NCBI RefSeq assembly: GCF_900172325.1
Contig: NZ_FWFR01000002.1
Location: forward strand, 124,001 to 188,000
DNA length: 64,000 bases
Direction: 5' to 3'
DNA from: Oceanibacterium hippocampi
GTDB lineage: Bacteria > Pseudomonadota > Alphaproteobacteria > Sneathiellales > Sneathiellaceae
This document shows, piece by piece, positions 40,293 to 47,838 of the stretch (positions are counted from its first letter, which is position 1; every line of letters begins with the position of its first letter). Below the pieces are notes generated by a model. It saw only the letters and a program-made list of their open reading frames with translations. It was not told the DNA's origin and did not search any database. The translations under genes were made by a program, and so were the position numbers.

Positions 40293-41224
40293 GCGAAAAG
40301 CCCGATATCTCCGTCATCGTCCCCGTAACCGAGCGTTACGACGACCCGGCCGCAGTTTACCGCGTCTACAAGGCCGGTATCGAGGCGACCGGCAAGAGTT
40401 TCGAATTCATCTACGTGCTCGACGGCGAATACCCGGAAATGATGGCCGCCCTCGAGGCCCTAAAGGGCGAAGGCGAGAATATCGTCATCATCGCCTTCAG
40501 CCAGTGGTTCGGCGAGGCGGCGGCGCTGACCGCCGGCTTCCGCAATGCCCGCGGCGAGATCCTGGTCACCCTGCCCGCCTACTTGCAGATCAAGCCCGAT
40601 CACCTGGCGCCGCTGGTCGAGGCCCTTGCCGACAAGGACATGGCGATCGCCTGCCGCGGCCCGCGTCTGGACGCCGGCTTCAACAAGCTGCAGAACCGGC
40701 TCTTCCATGGCGCGCTCCGCTTCCTGCTCGGTTCGAGCTTCCACGATCTCGGCTGCGGCGTGCGGGCGCTGAAGCGGGAGCTGTTCGAGGAAGTCGATCT
40801 CTACGGCGACCAGCACCGTTTCCTGCCGCTGCTGGCCGAACGCCAGGGCTTCAAGGTGACCGAGATCGTGCTGCCGCAGCACGAGAGCGACGCCCGGCCC
40901 CGGGTCTATTCCTTCGGGGTCTATACCCGGCGGATGCTCGACATCCTGACGATCTACTTCCTGCTGAAATTCACCCGCAAGCCGCTCCGCTTCTTCGGCC
41001 TGATTGGCTCGGGGATGATCGGCGTCGGCGGCCTCGTCGATCTCTGGGTCATTATCGAGCGGCTGTTCCAGGACCAGGCCCTGTCCGACCGGCCGGCGCT
41101 GATCATCGGCAGCCTGCTGATCCTGCTCGGCATCCAGACCATGTCGGTCGGCCTGATCGGCGAAATCATCATCTTCACCCATTCAAAGGATCTGCGAGAA
41201 TATCGCATCGAGAAAATCGTCTAG
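40289..41224 (+). CDS. divergent glycosyltransferase family 2 protein lacking the DxD motif
   Basis: A 311-aa paralogue of the preceding gene with the same GT-A plus two-helix layout. ISVIVPVTERYDD and FIYVLDGEYPE are recognisable. At the position of the metal-binding DGDLQ, this protein reads LPAYLQIKPD, so both DxD aspartates are missing. C-terminal helices are at about residues 232-255 and 270-293. It starts with ATGA overlap on the upstream stop, which implies balanced synthesis with the canonical enzyme. It may be a metal-independent enzyme, or a non-catalytic partner forming a heteromer; both are inference. Confidence 0.88.
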   Translation: MSEKPDISVIVPVTERYDDPAAVYRVYKAGIEATGKSFEFIYVLDGEYPEMMAALEALKGEGENIVIIAFSQWFGEAAALTAGFRNARGEILVTLPAYLQIKPDHLAPLVEALADKDMAIACRGPRLDAGFNKLQNRLFHGALRFLLGSSFHDLGCGVRALKRELFEEVDLYGDQHRFLPLLAERQGFKVTEIVLPQHESDARPRVYSFGVYTRRMLDILTIYFLLKFTRKPLRFFGLIGSGMIGVGGLVDLWVIIERLFQDQALSDRPALIIGSLLILLGIQTMSVGLIGEIIIFTHSKDLREYRIEKIV

Positions 41225-41377
41225 CCGCCCGGCCGGACGCACGCCGACCGTCGCGGGGGCGCAATCCCCGTGTGATAATCGGCCGGACGTGACGCCCGAA
41301 TCGCGGCGGTGCGACGAGAGCGGGGACGCGGCCGCCCGGCCAGCCTCGCGCCGACAGAGAAAACCGGACGACGGACC

Positions 41378-43240
41378 ATGGATATCGCGGAACTGAAGAC
41401 GGCCTTTCGGGAAATCGATGACCCGGCGGAGGCGCTGGCACGGCTTGCCACGGTCGATTTCGACAGCCTGAAGCCCGGCGAGATCAGCTTCCTCCATCGC
41501 AAGCTGAAGCGCCTTGCCCCGGCACCGGGGGCGAAGATCGCCTATCTCGGCAATCTCACCGTCGAGCCCCTGCCCGACTATGTCGACATCCGGGCCGCCT
41601 GCGGCGGCCTGGCGACCGCGAGCCACGTCGGCGCCTTCGGCCAGCATTACCAGGAGGTCATGAACCCGGCCTCCGGCCTGCATGCCTTTGCCCCCGACCT
41701 GATCCTGCTCACCCTCAGCCTGCGCGAACTGGCACCCGATATCGCCTTCCGCTTCTCCTCGCTCGACGGCGAACAGCGGGCCGCCGAACGGAACCGCATC
41801 GTCGGCCATGTCGCGGACTGGCTGGCGGCGGCGAAGAACGCGACGCAGGCGACCATCCTGGTGGCGAATTTCCCGGTCCCCGCGGCGCTGCATGCCGGGA
41901 TCGCCGATCTCAACGACCCGGATGGCGAGCGTGCCTTCTATGCCCGGCTCAATCTCGACATCCTCGAACTCTGCAGGGAAACCGCGCGGGCGACGCTGTT
42001 CGATCTCGACCGACTCGTCGCCCGGGTCGGGACCGAGCGCGCCTTCAGCCCGCGCCTCACCTTCCTTGCCCGCCGCGAATGGGACGAGCATCTGCTGCCC
42101 GCCTTCGCCGGCGAGCTGTTCCGCTATCTCGTGGCGCTCAAGGGGCTGACCCGGAAATGCCTGGTCCTCGATCTCGACAACACGCTGTGGGGCGGGGTGG
42201 TCGGCGAAGAGGGGCCGGACGGCGTCAAGGTCGGACCGGGCGATCCGGTTGGCGAAGCCTTCCTCGCCTTCCAGCACGGCATCGTCGCGCTGAAGGAGCG
42301 CGGCGTGATCCTCGGCATCGCCAGCAAGAACAATCCCGCCGACGTCGAGGAAGTCTTCGCCCGGCGGCCCGGCATGCCGCTCCGGCTCGAGGATTTCTCG
42401 GCCGTCCAGGTCAACTGGAACCACAAGCACGAGAGCCTCAAGGCGATCGCGGCCAGCCTCAATATCGGCATCGACAGCCTCGTCTTCCTCGACGACAACC
42501 CGGTCGAATGCGGCATGGTCCGCGAGATGCTGCCCGAGGTGAAGGTCGTGCAGATGCCGGACGATCCGGCGCTCTATCTCGATTGCCTGCGCGCCCTGCC
42601 CTGGTTCGAGCGCCTCTCGATCACCGGCGAGGACCGCGCCAAGGCCCGGCAGTATCTGGAGAACCAGAAGCGCGACGTGGCGCGCGAGACGACCGGCGAC
42701 CTGAACGACTATCTGAAGAGCCTCGGCACCGAGGTGATCTTCCGTCATCCGGTCGAGAAGGACGCCGACCGGATCCACCAGCTGTTCACCAAGACGAACC
42801 AGTTCAACACGACGACGATGCGCTACAGCCCCGCCGACGTGGAGCGCTTCATGACCGGTGACCGTTTCGACATACGCGTCGCCGACGTCAGGGACCGCTT
42901 CGGCGAACTGGGCACCGTCGGACTGATCCTGATCGATCGCGAGGGCGAGGTCCCGGCCATCGACAGTTTCGTCATGAGCTGCCGGGCGATGGGACGCGAG
43001 ATCGAATCGGCGATCGTCAACAGCGTGAAGGAAGAATATCTCCTGAGCGGCCGCTATCCGGCGCTAGAATGCCGCTATGTTCCGACCCGGAAAAACCAGC
43101 CGGTCGCCGAACTCTACGAGAGCCAGGGCTTCATCGTGGCCGGGCGCGATCCTGAAAGCGGCGCCAAGAACTACCGGCTGGCGGCGGAGAACGCAGCCCT
43201 GTTGCCTTGCGACCATATCCAATTGACCAAGGACGAGTAG
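41378..43240 (+). CDS. FkbH-like protein (HAD-IIIC phosphatase fold with SGNH-like N-terminus and GNAT-like C-terminus)
   Basis: A 620-aa cytoplasmic protein. The N-terminal 240 residues resemble the SGNH-like region seen in FkbH homologues. The HAD-IIIC motif LDLDNTLWGGVVGEEG has the nucleophile-position Asp265 and Asp267, with motif VFLDDNPVECGMVREMLP later. The last 150 residues (TKTNQFNTTTMRYSP ... AMGREIESAIVNSV) are GNAT-like. FkbH proteins are known to dephosphorylate 1,3-bisphosphoglycerate and load D-glyceryl onto an ACP. An ACP gene starts 4 nt after the stop, which supports that role here. There is no polyketide synthase in this cluster, so the glyceryl (or similar) group probably ends on a glycan. 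The longer upstream frame from 41309 is rejected. Confidence 0.93.
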   Translation: MDIAELKTAFREIDDPAEALARLATVDFDSLKPGEISFLHRKLKRLAPAPGAKIAYLGNLTVEPLPDYVDIRAACGGLATASHVGAFGQHYQEVMNPASGLHAFAPDLILLTLSLRELAPDIAFRFSSLDGEQRAAERNRIVGHVADWLAAAKNATQATILVANFPVPAALHAGIADLNDPDGERAFYARLNLDILELCRETARATLFDLDRLVARVGTERAFSPRLTFLARREWDEHLLPAFAGELFRYLVALKGLTRKCLVLDLDNTLWGGVVGEEGPDGVKVGPGDPVGEAFLAFQHGIVALKERGVILGIASKNNPADVEEVFARRPGMPLRLEDFSAVQVNWNHKHESLKAIAASLNIGIDSLVFLDDNPVECGMVREMLPEVKVVQMPDDPALYLDCLRALPWFERLSITGEDRAKARQYLENQKRDVARETTGDLNDYLKSLGTEVIFRHPVEKDADRIHQLFTKTNQFNTTTMRYSPADVERFMTGDRFDIRVADVRDRFGELGTVGLILIDREGEVPAIDSFVMSCRAMGREIESAIVNSVKEEYLLSGRYPALECRYVPTRKNQPVAELYESQGFIVAGRDPESGAKNYRLAAENAALLPCDHIQLTKDE

Positions 43241-43244
43241 TTAG

Positions 43245-43490
43245 ATGCACGACAGCCAGAATGTGGCCGACGAACTGGACGAGATCATCGCCGACATCTT
43301 CGATATCCGGGTCGGCAAGCTCCGGGACGAGATGACGCACGAGGATATCGAGCAGTGGGACTCGATCAATCACCTCAAGCTCATCACCGCGATCGAGGAC
43401 GAATACGACATCGAATTCTCGATGGCCGATGTGCAGGCGATCGACAGCATCGGCAAGCTCCGCGAGATCGTCGCCCGGCTGCGCGGCTGA
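43245..43490 (+). CDS. acyl carrier protein, cluster-dedicated
   Basis: An 81-aa ACP. The phosphopantetheine attachment site is Ser40 in EQWDSINHLKLI, a variant of the usual DSL motif (here DSI). The protein is acidic with the four-helix spacing of ACPs. It lies 4 nt after the FkbH-like gene and 15 nt before the acyltransferase, so it probably carries the group made by FkbH and presents it to the acyltransferase. It is not the housekeeping fatty-acid ACP, which should read GADSLDTVEL-like and sit with fab genes. Confidence 0.95.
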   Translation: MHDSQNVADELDEIIADIFDIRVGKLRDEMTHEDIEQWDSINHLKLITAIEDEYDIEFSMADVQAIDSIGKLREIVARLRG

Positions 43491-43505
43491 GGAGGCCTGC
43501 CGGAG

Positions 43506-44036
43506 ATGAAGATCGGACGCGTTGTCGCCCTGTTCCTGATGCCGCGGGCGCTGATCACGGCGCTCTACCTCGTGCGCTCGAAATGCTTCGTCAGTCCGCG
43601 CGCCGAGGTCGATTTCGGTGACACGATCCGGATCGGCAAGGGCAGCCGCGTCAGCGGCTTCACCCAGGTCAAGGCCTCCGATACCGGGCGCATCACGATC
43701 GGCAACGACACCTCGATCGCGGTCGGCTGCTGCATCGCCGCCGGCGCGGTCGGCATCACCATCGGCGACGATTGCCTGATCTCTCCCGGCGTCGTCATCC
43801 TGAGCGGCAACTACAAGTATGACCGGCTCGACATGCCGATCCGGAAGCAGGGCTACACCTCCAAGGGCGTCACCATTGGCAACAATGTCTGGCTCGGTTC
43901 GAACGTCGTCGTGCTCGACGGCTCGGTCATCGAGGACGGGGTGATCGTGACGCCGAACTCGGTGGTCTCCTCGCATCTGAAGCGGAACACCGTTTGTGAG
44001 GGCAGCCCGGCCAAGGTGATTTTCCGCCGCCGCTGA
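43506..44036 (+). CDS. hexapeptide-repeat (left-handed beta-helix) acyltransferase
   Basis: A 176-aa protein of the LbH superfamily (WcaF/WbbJ-like). Hexapeptide turns are visible: ITIGNDTSIAVGCCIAAGAV, ITIGDDCLISPGVVILSG, then VTIGNNVWLGSNVVVLDGSV and the closing GSPAKVIFRRR. A hydrophobic N-terminal helix (about residues 7-22) may tether it to the membrane. Known members acylate sugars using acyl-CoA. Placed 15 nt after an ACP gene, this one may use acyl-ACP as donor; this is inference. ATG 43506 follows GGAGG about 10 nt upstream. Confidence 0.92.
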   Translation: MKIGRVVALFLMPRALITALYLVRSKCFVSPRAEVDFGDTIRIGKGSRVSGFTQVKASDTGRITIGNDTSIAVGCCIAAGAVGITIGDDCLISPGVVILSGNYKYDRLDMPIRKQGYTSKGVTIGNNVWLGSNVVVLDGSVIEDGVIVTPNSVVSSHLKRNTVCEGSPAKVIFRRR

Positions 44037-44113
44037 AGCCGGTTCGAAGGAAATCGCAATATCTCTCTGACAATACTGAACTTCCCAGGCAACAACCCAG
44101 GATACGGAGCGAC

Positions 44114-44977
44114 GTGGAACAGGTGCGGGACAAGGCGGATAGGGTGATACCGGACGATCGTGAGGGTGATCGCCTCGCCGGTCCGCATCTCGTCGATGCC
44201 CATGTCCACTGCTATCCCTGTTTCGGCGAGGTCCGGCTGTTCGACGCCGCGCGGGACAACTTCTCCGCCGTCGGCGGCAGGGCCGTGGACGGCGGCGTGC
44301 TGGGCTGGCTGCTCTATACCGAGACCGCCCGCGATCATCATTTCCGCGCCTGCCGCGATCGCGCCGACGGCCCGGCGCAGGCCGGCGACTGGCGCTTCGA
44401 GACGACCGGCGAGGCGATCTCGCTCCGCGCCGTGTCCGCGGACGGCGCCACGCTCGGCCTCGTCGCCGGCCGCCAGATCGTCACGTCGGAAGGGCTCGAG
44501 GTGCATGCGCTCGGCACCGACCGGGAATTTCCCGACCGGAAGCCGGCGCGCGAGACGCTGATCGCGGTCCGCGAGTCGGGCGCGCTGCCGGTCATCCCCT
44601 GGGGGTTCGGCAAATGGTGGTTCGCACGCGGCCGCCTGCTCCGCCAGCTTCTCGATGAACGTGGCGCGCTTGGCGCCTTCCTGCTCGGCGACAACGGTGG
44701 CCGTCCGGACCTGCTGGGCACGCCCGAGGGGTTCCGGATCGCCGGCCGGTCAACGATCCCGGTGCTGCCCGGTTCCGACCCGCTGCCGCTCGAGGGCGAG
44801 GAGCGCCGCACCGCGAGCTACGGTTTCCGCCTCGAGGGCGCGATCGACCGGTCGCTGCCCGGCGCCGGCCTGCTCGGCCTGATGCGCGGTCTCGACGGCT
44901 CGCCCCCGACGATCGGCCGGCGCGCCGGCACGCTCGAGTTCCTGATCAGCCAGAGCCGCATGCGGCTGCCGCACTAG
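44114..44977 (+). CDS. PHP-like putative metal-dependent hydrolase, cluster-associated
   Basis: A 287-aa protein without signal peptide. The HxH motif in LVDAHVHCYPCFGE (about residues 26-39) and the late LPGSDPLPLEG (about 215-225) sit where PHP-superfamily phosphoesterases and amidohydrolases keep metal ligands. IPWGFGKWWFARGR and LLGDNGGRPDLLG are further distinctive blocks. GTG 44114 has a CGGAG ribosome site 5 nt upstream. It is flanked by the acyltransferase and a GT4 on the same strand. I cannot name a substrate; a phosphorylated or acylated glycan intermediate is a guess. The 77 nt before it are AT-richer and could hold a second promoter. Confidence 0.7.
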   Translation: MEQVRDKADRVIPDDREGDRLAGPHLVDAHVHCYPCFGEVRLFDAARDNFSAVGGRAVDGGVLGWLLYTETARDHHFRACRDRADGPAQAGDWRFETTGEAISLRAVSADGATLGLVAGRQIVTSEGLEVHALGTDREFPDRKPARETLIAVRESGALPVIPWGFGKWWFARGRLLRQLLDERGALGAFLLGDNGGRPDLLGTPEGFRIAGRSTIPVLPGSDPLPLEGEERRTASYGFRLEGAIDRSLPGAGLLGLMRGLDGSPPTIGRRAGTLEFLISQSRMRLPH

Positions 44978-45033
44978 GGCGAGACAATGTACCAGACCTT
45001 CCGCACTCCCTGCCCGCCCGACGGAGCCCGCCG

Positions 45034-46209
45034 ATGACCCGCCGCGCTCTCGTGATCGCGCCCCAGCCGTTCTTTTCGCCGCGCGGCACGCCGTTCAGCG
45101 TCTATTACCGGACCATGGTGACCGCCGAACTCGGCCTCGAGGCCGACCTGCTGACCTATGGCGAGGGCCAGGATGTCGACATTCCGGGCGTCCGGATCGT
45201 CCGCATTCCGCGGCTTGCCTTCCTCGGGCCGATCAAGGTCGGGCCGTCCTGGCAGAAGCTGGTGCTCGATGTCTTCATCGTCTTCTGGACGCTCGGCCTG
45301 CTGATCCGCAACCGCTACGATTTCGTCCACGCCCACGAGGAGGCGATCTTCTTCTGCCGCTTCTTCAAGCCGCTGTTCCGCTACAAGCTCGTCTACGACA
45401 TGCATTCGAGCCTGCCGGAGCAGCTCACCAACTACAAGTTCACCACCGCGCGCTCGCTGATCGGCCTGTTCGAATGGCTCGAGAACAGCGCGCTCAAGGC
45501 GGCCGACGCGGTCATCACGATCTGCCCCGAACTCGCCGACTATGCCGAGGCCCGCGTGCCCGACAAGTCGCGGCATTTCCTGATCGAGAACTCGATCTTT
45601 GACACCGTGAAGCTGAAGGACCCGGCGAATGCAGGCGAGACACCGGACCCGGTGCCGCTGCCCGACGACCGACCGCTCGTCGTCTATGCCGGGACGCTCG
45701 AATCCTACCAGGGAATCGACATCCTGATCCCGGCCTTCGCCCGGGCGCACGCCTCTTGCCCGGAGGCGCTGCTGCTGATCGTCGGCGGCAGCGAGGCTCA
45801 GGTCGCGAAATTCCGCGCCCTGGCGGCTGCCGAGGGGATCGCCGACGACGTCATCCTGACCGGCCGGGTGCCGCAGGTGACCGCGAAATACTACAACAGC
45901 CGGGCCAGCGTCATCACCTCGCCGCGCTCGACCGGTACCAACACGCCGCTGAAGATCTACGAGCAGCTTGCCAGCGGCGTGCCGCTGGTCGCGACCCGGA
46001 TCCGCTCGCATACCCAGGTGCTGACCGACGACGTCTGCTTCCTTTGCGAGCCGACGGCGGACGGCATGGCGGCGGCGCTTGTTGCCGCTCTGACCGACGC
46101 GGAGAAGCGCGCGGCCGTGATCGCGGGCGCGAAGGCGCTTTACGAGAAGGACTATTCCCGCCCGGCCTACGAGGCGAAGATGCGGGCCCTGCTCGAGGTG
46201 ATCGAATGA
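45034..46209 (+). CDS. glycosyltransferase family 4 (GT-B)
   Basis: A 391-aa GT-B enzyme. The N-terminal Rossmann-like half has PFFSPRGTPFSVYYRTM (typical acceptor-binding loop) and HAHEEAIFF. The C-terminal nucleotide-sugar half has VVYAGTLESYQGIDILIPAF and TGTNTPLKIYEQLASGVPLV, the latter with the conserved E of the EX7E-like element. Cytosolic or peripheral membrane. It probably adds a sugar to the lipid-linked acceptor made by this cluster. GGAG precedes ATG 45034; the gene overlaps none of its neighbours but is spaced by only 34 nt from the epimerase gene. Confidence 0.92.
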   Translation: MTRRALVIAPQPFFSPRGTPFSVYYRTMVTAELGLEADLLTYGEGQDVDIPGVRIVRIPRLAFLGPIKVGPSWQKLVLDVFIVFWTLGLLIRNRYDFVHAHEEAIFFCRFFKPLFRYKLVYDMHSSLPEQLTNYKFTTARSLIGLFEWLENSALKAADAVITICPELADYAEARVPDKSRHFLIENSIFDTVKLKDPANAGETPDPVPLPDDRPLVVYAGTLESYQGIDILIPAFARAHASCPEALLLIVGGSEAQVAKFRALAAAEGIADDVILTGRVPQVTAKYYNSRASVITSPRSTGTNTPLKIYEQLASGVPLVATRIRSHTQVLTDDVCFLCEPTADGMAAALVAALTDAEKRAAVIAGAKALYEKDYSRPAYEAKMRALLEVIE

Positions 46210-46243
46210 GACATGTCGCGACGACGACAGGAAGGGACAGACG

Positions 46244-47242
46244 ATGACCGGATTCTGGAAGGATCGGGCCGTCCTGGTAACCGGCGCCGGCGGCTTTACC
46301 GGCAGCAACCTTGCCCGGCGCCTGGCCGCCGAGGGTGCGCAGGTACGCGCCTTCGTCCGCACCGGCGGTTCGCGCCGCGACCTGCCCGAGGCAGTCGAGA
46401 TGTTCGAGGGCGACCTGACCGACCCGGTCGATTGCGCCCGCGCCGTCGAGGGCGTCGACACGGTCTTCCATGTCGCCGCCGTGTTCCGCCAGCTGAAGGG
46501 CGGCCCCGCCGTGCTGAAGGCGGTCCATGTCGACGCCACCGGCCACCTGATCCGCGCCGCCAAGGCGGCCGGCTGCCGCCGCTTCGTGCATACCTCGACG
46601 ATGGGCGTGCACGGCCATGTGAAGCACGGGCCGGGCGACGAGAACACCGAATACGGCCCCGGCGACGACTACCAGGACACCAAGCTCGAGGGCGAACTGC
46701 TGGCGCGCGCGCTTTCGGCGGAGATCGGCATGCCGCTTGCCGTCGTGCGCCCCTGCGGGATCTACGGCCCCGGCGACACCCGCTTCCTGAAGATGGTCCG
46801 GCCGATCAGCAAGGGCCGCTTCTTCATGATCGGCGACGGCACGCCGCATTACCATTTCGTCTTCATCGACGATCTCGTGGCGGGGATCATGCTGGCCGGC
46901 GAGAAGGACGCCGCGGTCGGCGAGGTCTTCTTGATCGGCGGGCCGGACCATCCGACGCTGAACGAGCTTGCCGCGACGATCGCCGACCTGCTCGGCGTCG
47001 CGAGACCTCGCCTGCGCATCCCGGTCGGGCCGATCATGTTCGCCGGCCGGGTCTGCGAGGCGCTCTGCCAGCCGTTCGGGATCGAGCCGCCGCTGCATCC
47101 GCGCCGGGTCGCCTTCTTCACCAAGAACCGGGAGTATTCGATCGACAAAGCGCGGAAGCTGCTCGGCTACGCGCCCGCGGTCGATCACCGGGAAGGCTTC
47201 CGCCGGCAGATCGAGTGGTACCGGAAAGAGGGCCTGATCTAG
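46244..47242 (+). CDS. NAD-dependent epimerase/dehydratase (extended SDR)
   Basis: A 332-aa extended SDR. VLVTGAGGFTGSNLARRL is at the N-terminus, catalytic Tyr and Lys are in YQDTKLEGE with Ser/Thr in HTSTMGVHG, and VVRPCGIYGPGDTRF is the substrate-side block. FYHFVFIDDLV-type residues appear as YHFVFIDDLVAG. It acts on a nucleotide sugar or on a lipid-linked substrate; the sequence also resembles the 3-beta-HSD/dihydroflavonol-reductase branch, so sugar specificity is not certain. Last gene of the co-directional glycan cluster. Confidence 0.9.
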   Translation: MTGFWKDRAVLVTGAGGFTGSNLARRLAAEGAQVRAFVRTGGSRRDLPEAVEMFEGDLTDPVDCARAVEGVDTVFHVAAVFRQLKGGPAVLKAVHVDATGHLIRAAKAAGCRRFVHTSTMGVHGHVKHGPGDENTEYGPGDDYQDTKLEGELLARALSAEIGMPLAVVRPCGIYGPGDTRFLKMVRPISKGRFFMIGDGTPHYHFVFIDDLVAGIMLAGEKDAAVGEVFLIGGPDHPTLNELAATIADLLGVARPRLRIPVGPIMFAGRVCEALCQPFGIEPPLHPRRVAFFTKNREYSIDKARKLLGYAPAVDHREGFRRQIEWYRKEGLI

Positions 47243-47360
47243 GTTCCGGATCCGAAAAGCGTCCGGGGTTCACATCGTCCGATCCATCGCCACGTAAAAG
47301 GCGGATTGGCCTGCAGGAGGGCGGATCCTGCCGGTTACATGGACCATGGAGTGAAGACGC

Positions 47361-47804
47361 ATGATCACCAGTCTCCGGATGATCGCGATCGGGCTCACGG
47401 CTCTCGCGCTGGTTCCGAGCGCGGCGCACCTGTTCGAACTGCCCGGCAAGATCGATCTCGGCCGCGACGCCTATTTCACCGTGCAGGCTGTTTATGCCGG
47501 CTGGTCGCTTTTCGGCCTGCCGATCATCGCCGCCATCATCGCCAATGTCGCGCTCTTCCTTGCCGAACGACGACGCGCGCCCGGCCCGGCCCGCTGGGCG
47601 CTGATCGCGGCGTCGCTGATCGCGGTCAGCCTCGGCATCTTCTTCACGTGGATCTTCCCGGCGAACCAGGCGACGGCGAACTGGACCGTCCCGCCCGAGA
47701 ACTGGGCGGCGCTTCGCCGCGACTGGGAATACGGCCATGCGGCGAACGCGTTCATCGTCGGTACGGCCCTGATCGCGACCGCCATGGCGATCGTCAAACG
47801 GTAG
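47361..47804 (+). CDS. DUF1772-like four-helix membrane protein
   Basis: A 147-aa protein with four hydrophobic segments (about 5-22, 40-65, 77-98 and 122-142). The block ANWTVPPENWAALRRDWEYGHA before the last helix resembles the DUF1772 (anthrone-oxygenase-like) family pattern of Trp, Arg/Pro, W-x-x-L-R and E-x-x-H-A. Function unknown. It is separated from the glycan cluster by 118 nt and may have its own promoter. Convergent with the GlpD-like gene. Confidence 0.75.
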   Translation: MITSLRMIAIGLTALALVPSAAHLFELPGKIDLGRDAYFTVQAVYAGWSLFGLPIIAAIIANVALFLAERRRAPGPARWALIAASLIAVSLGIFFTWIFPANQATANWTVPPENWAALRRDWEYGHAANAFIVGTALIATAMAIVKR

Positions 47805-47838
47805 GGCTCCCGCCCGGCGGGTTCCAAGTGCGAACGGC

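Noticed and set aside
41437-41450. TGGCAC...TTGC resembling a sigma-54 promoter
   Set aside because: The spacing is 3 nt, not 5, and it lies inside the FkbH-like coding region.
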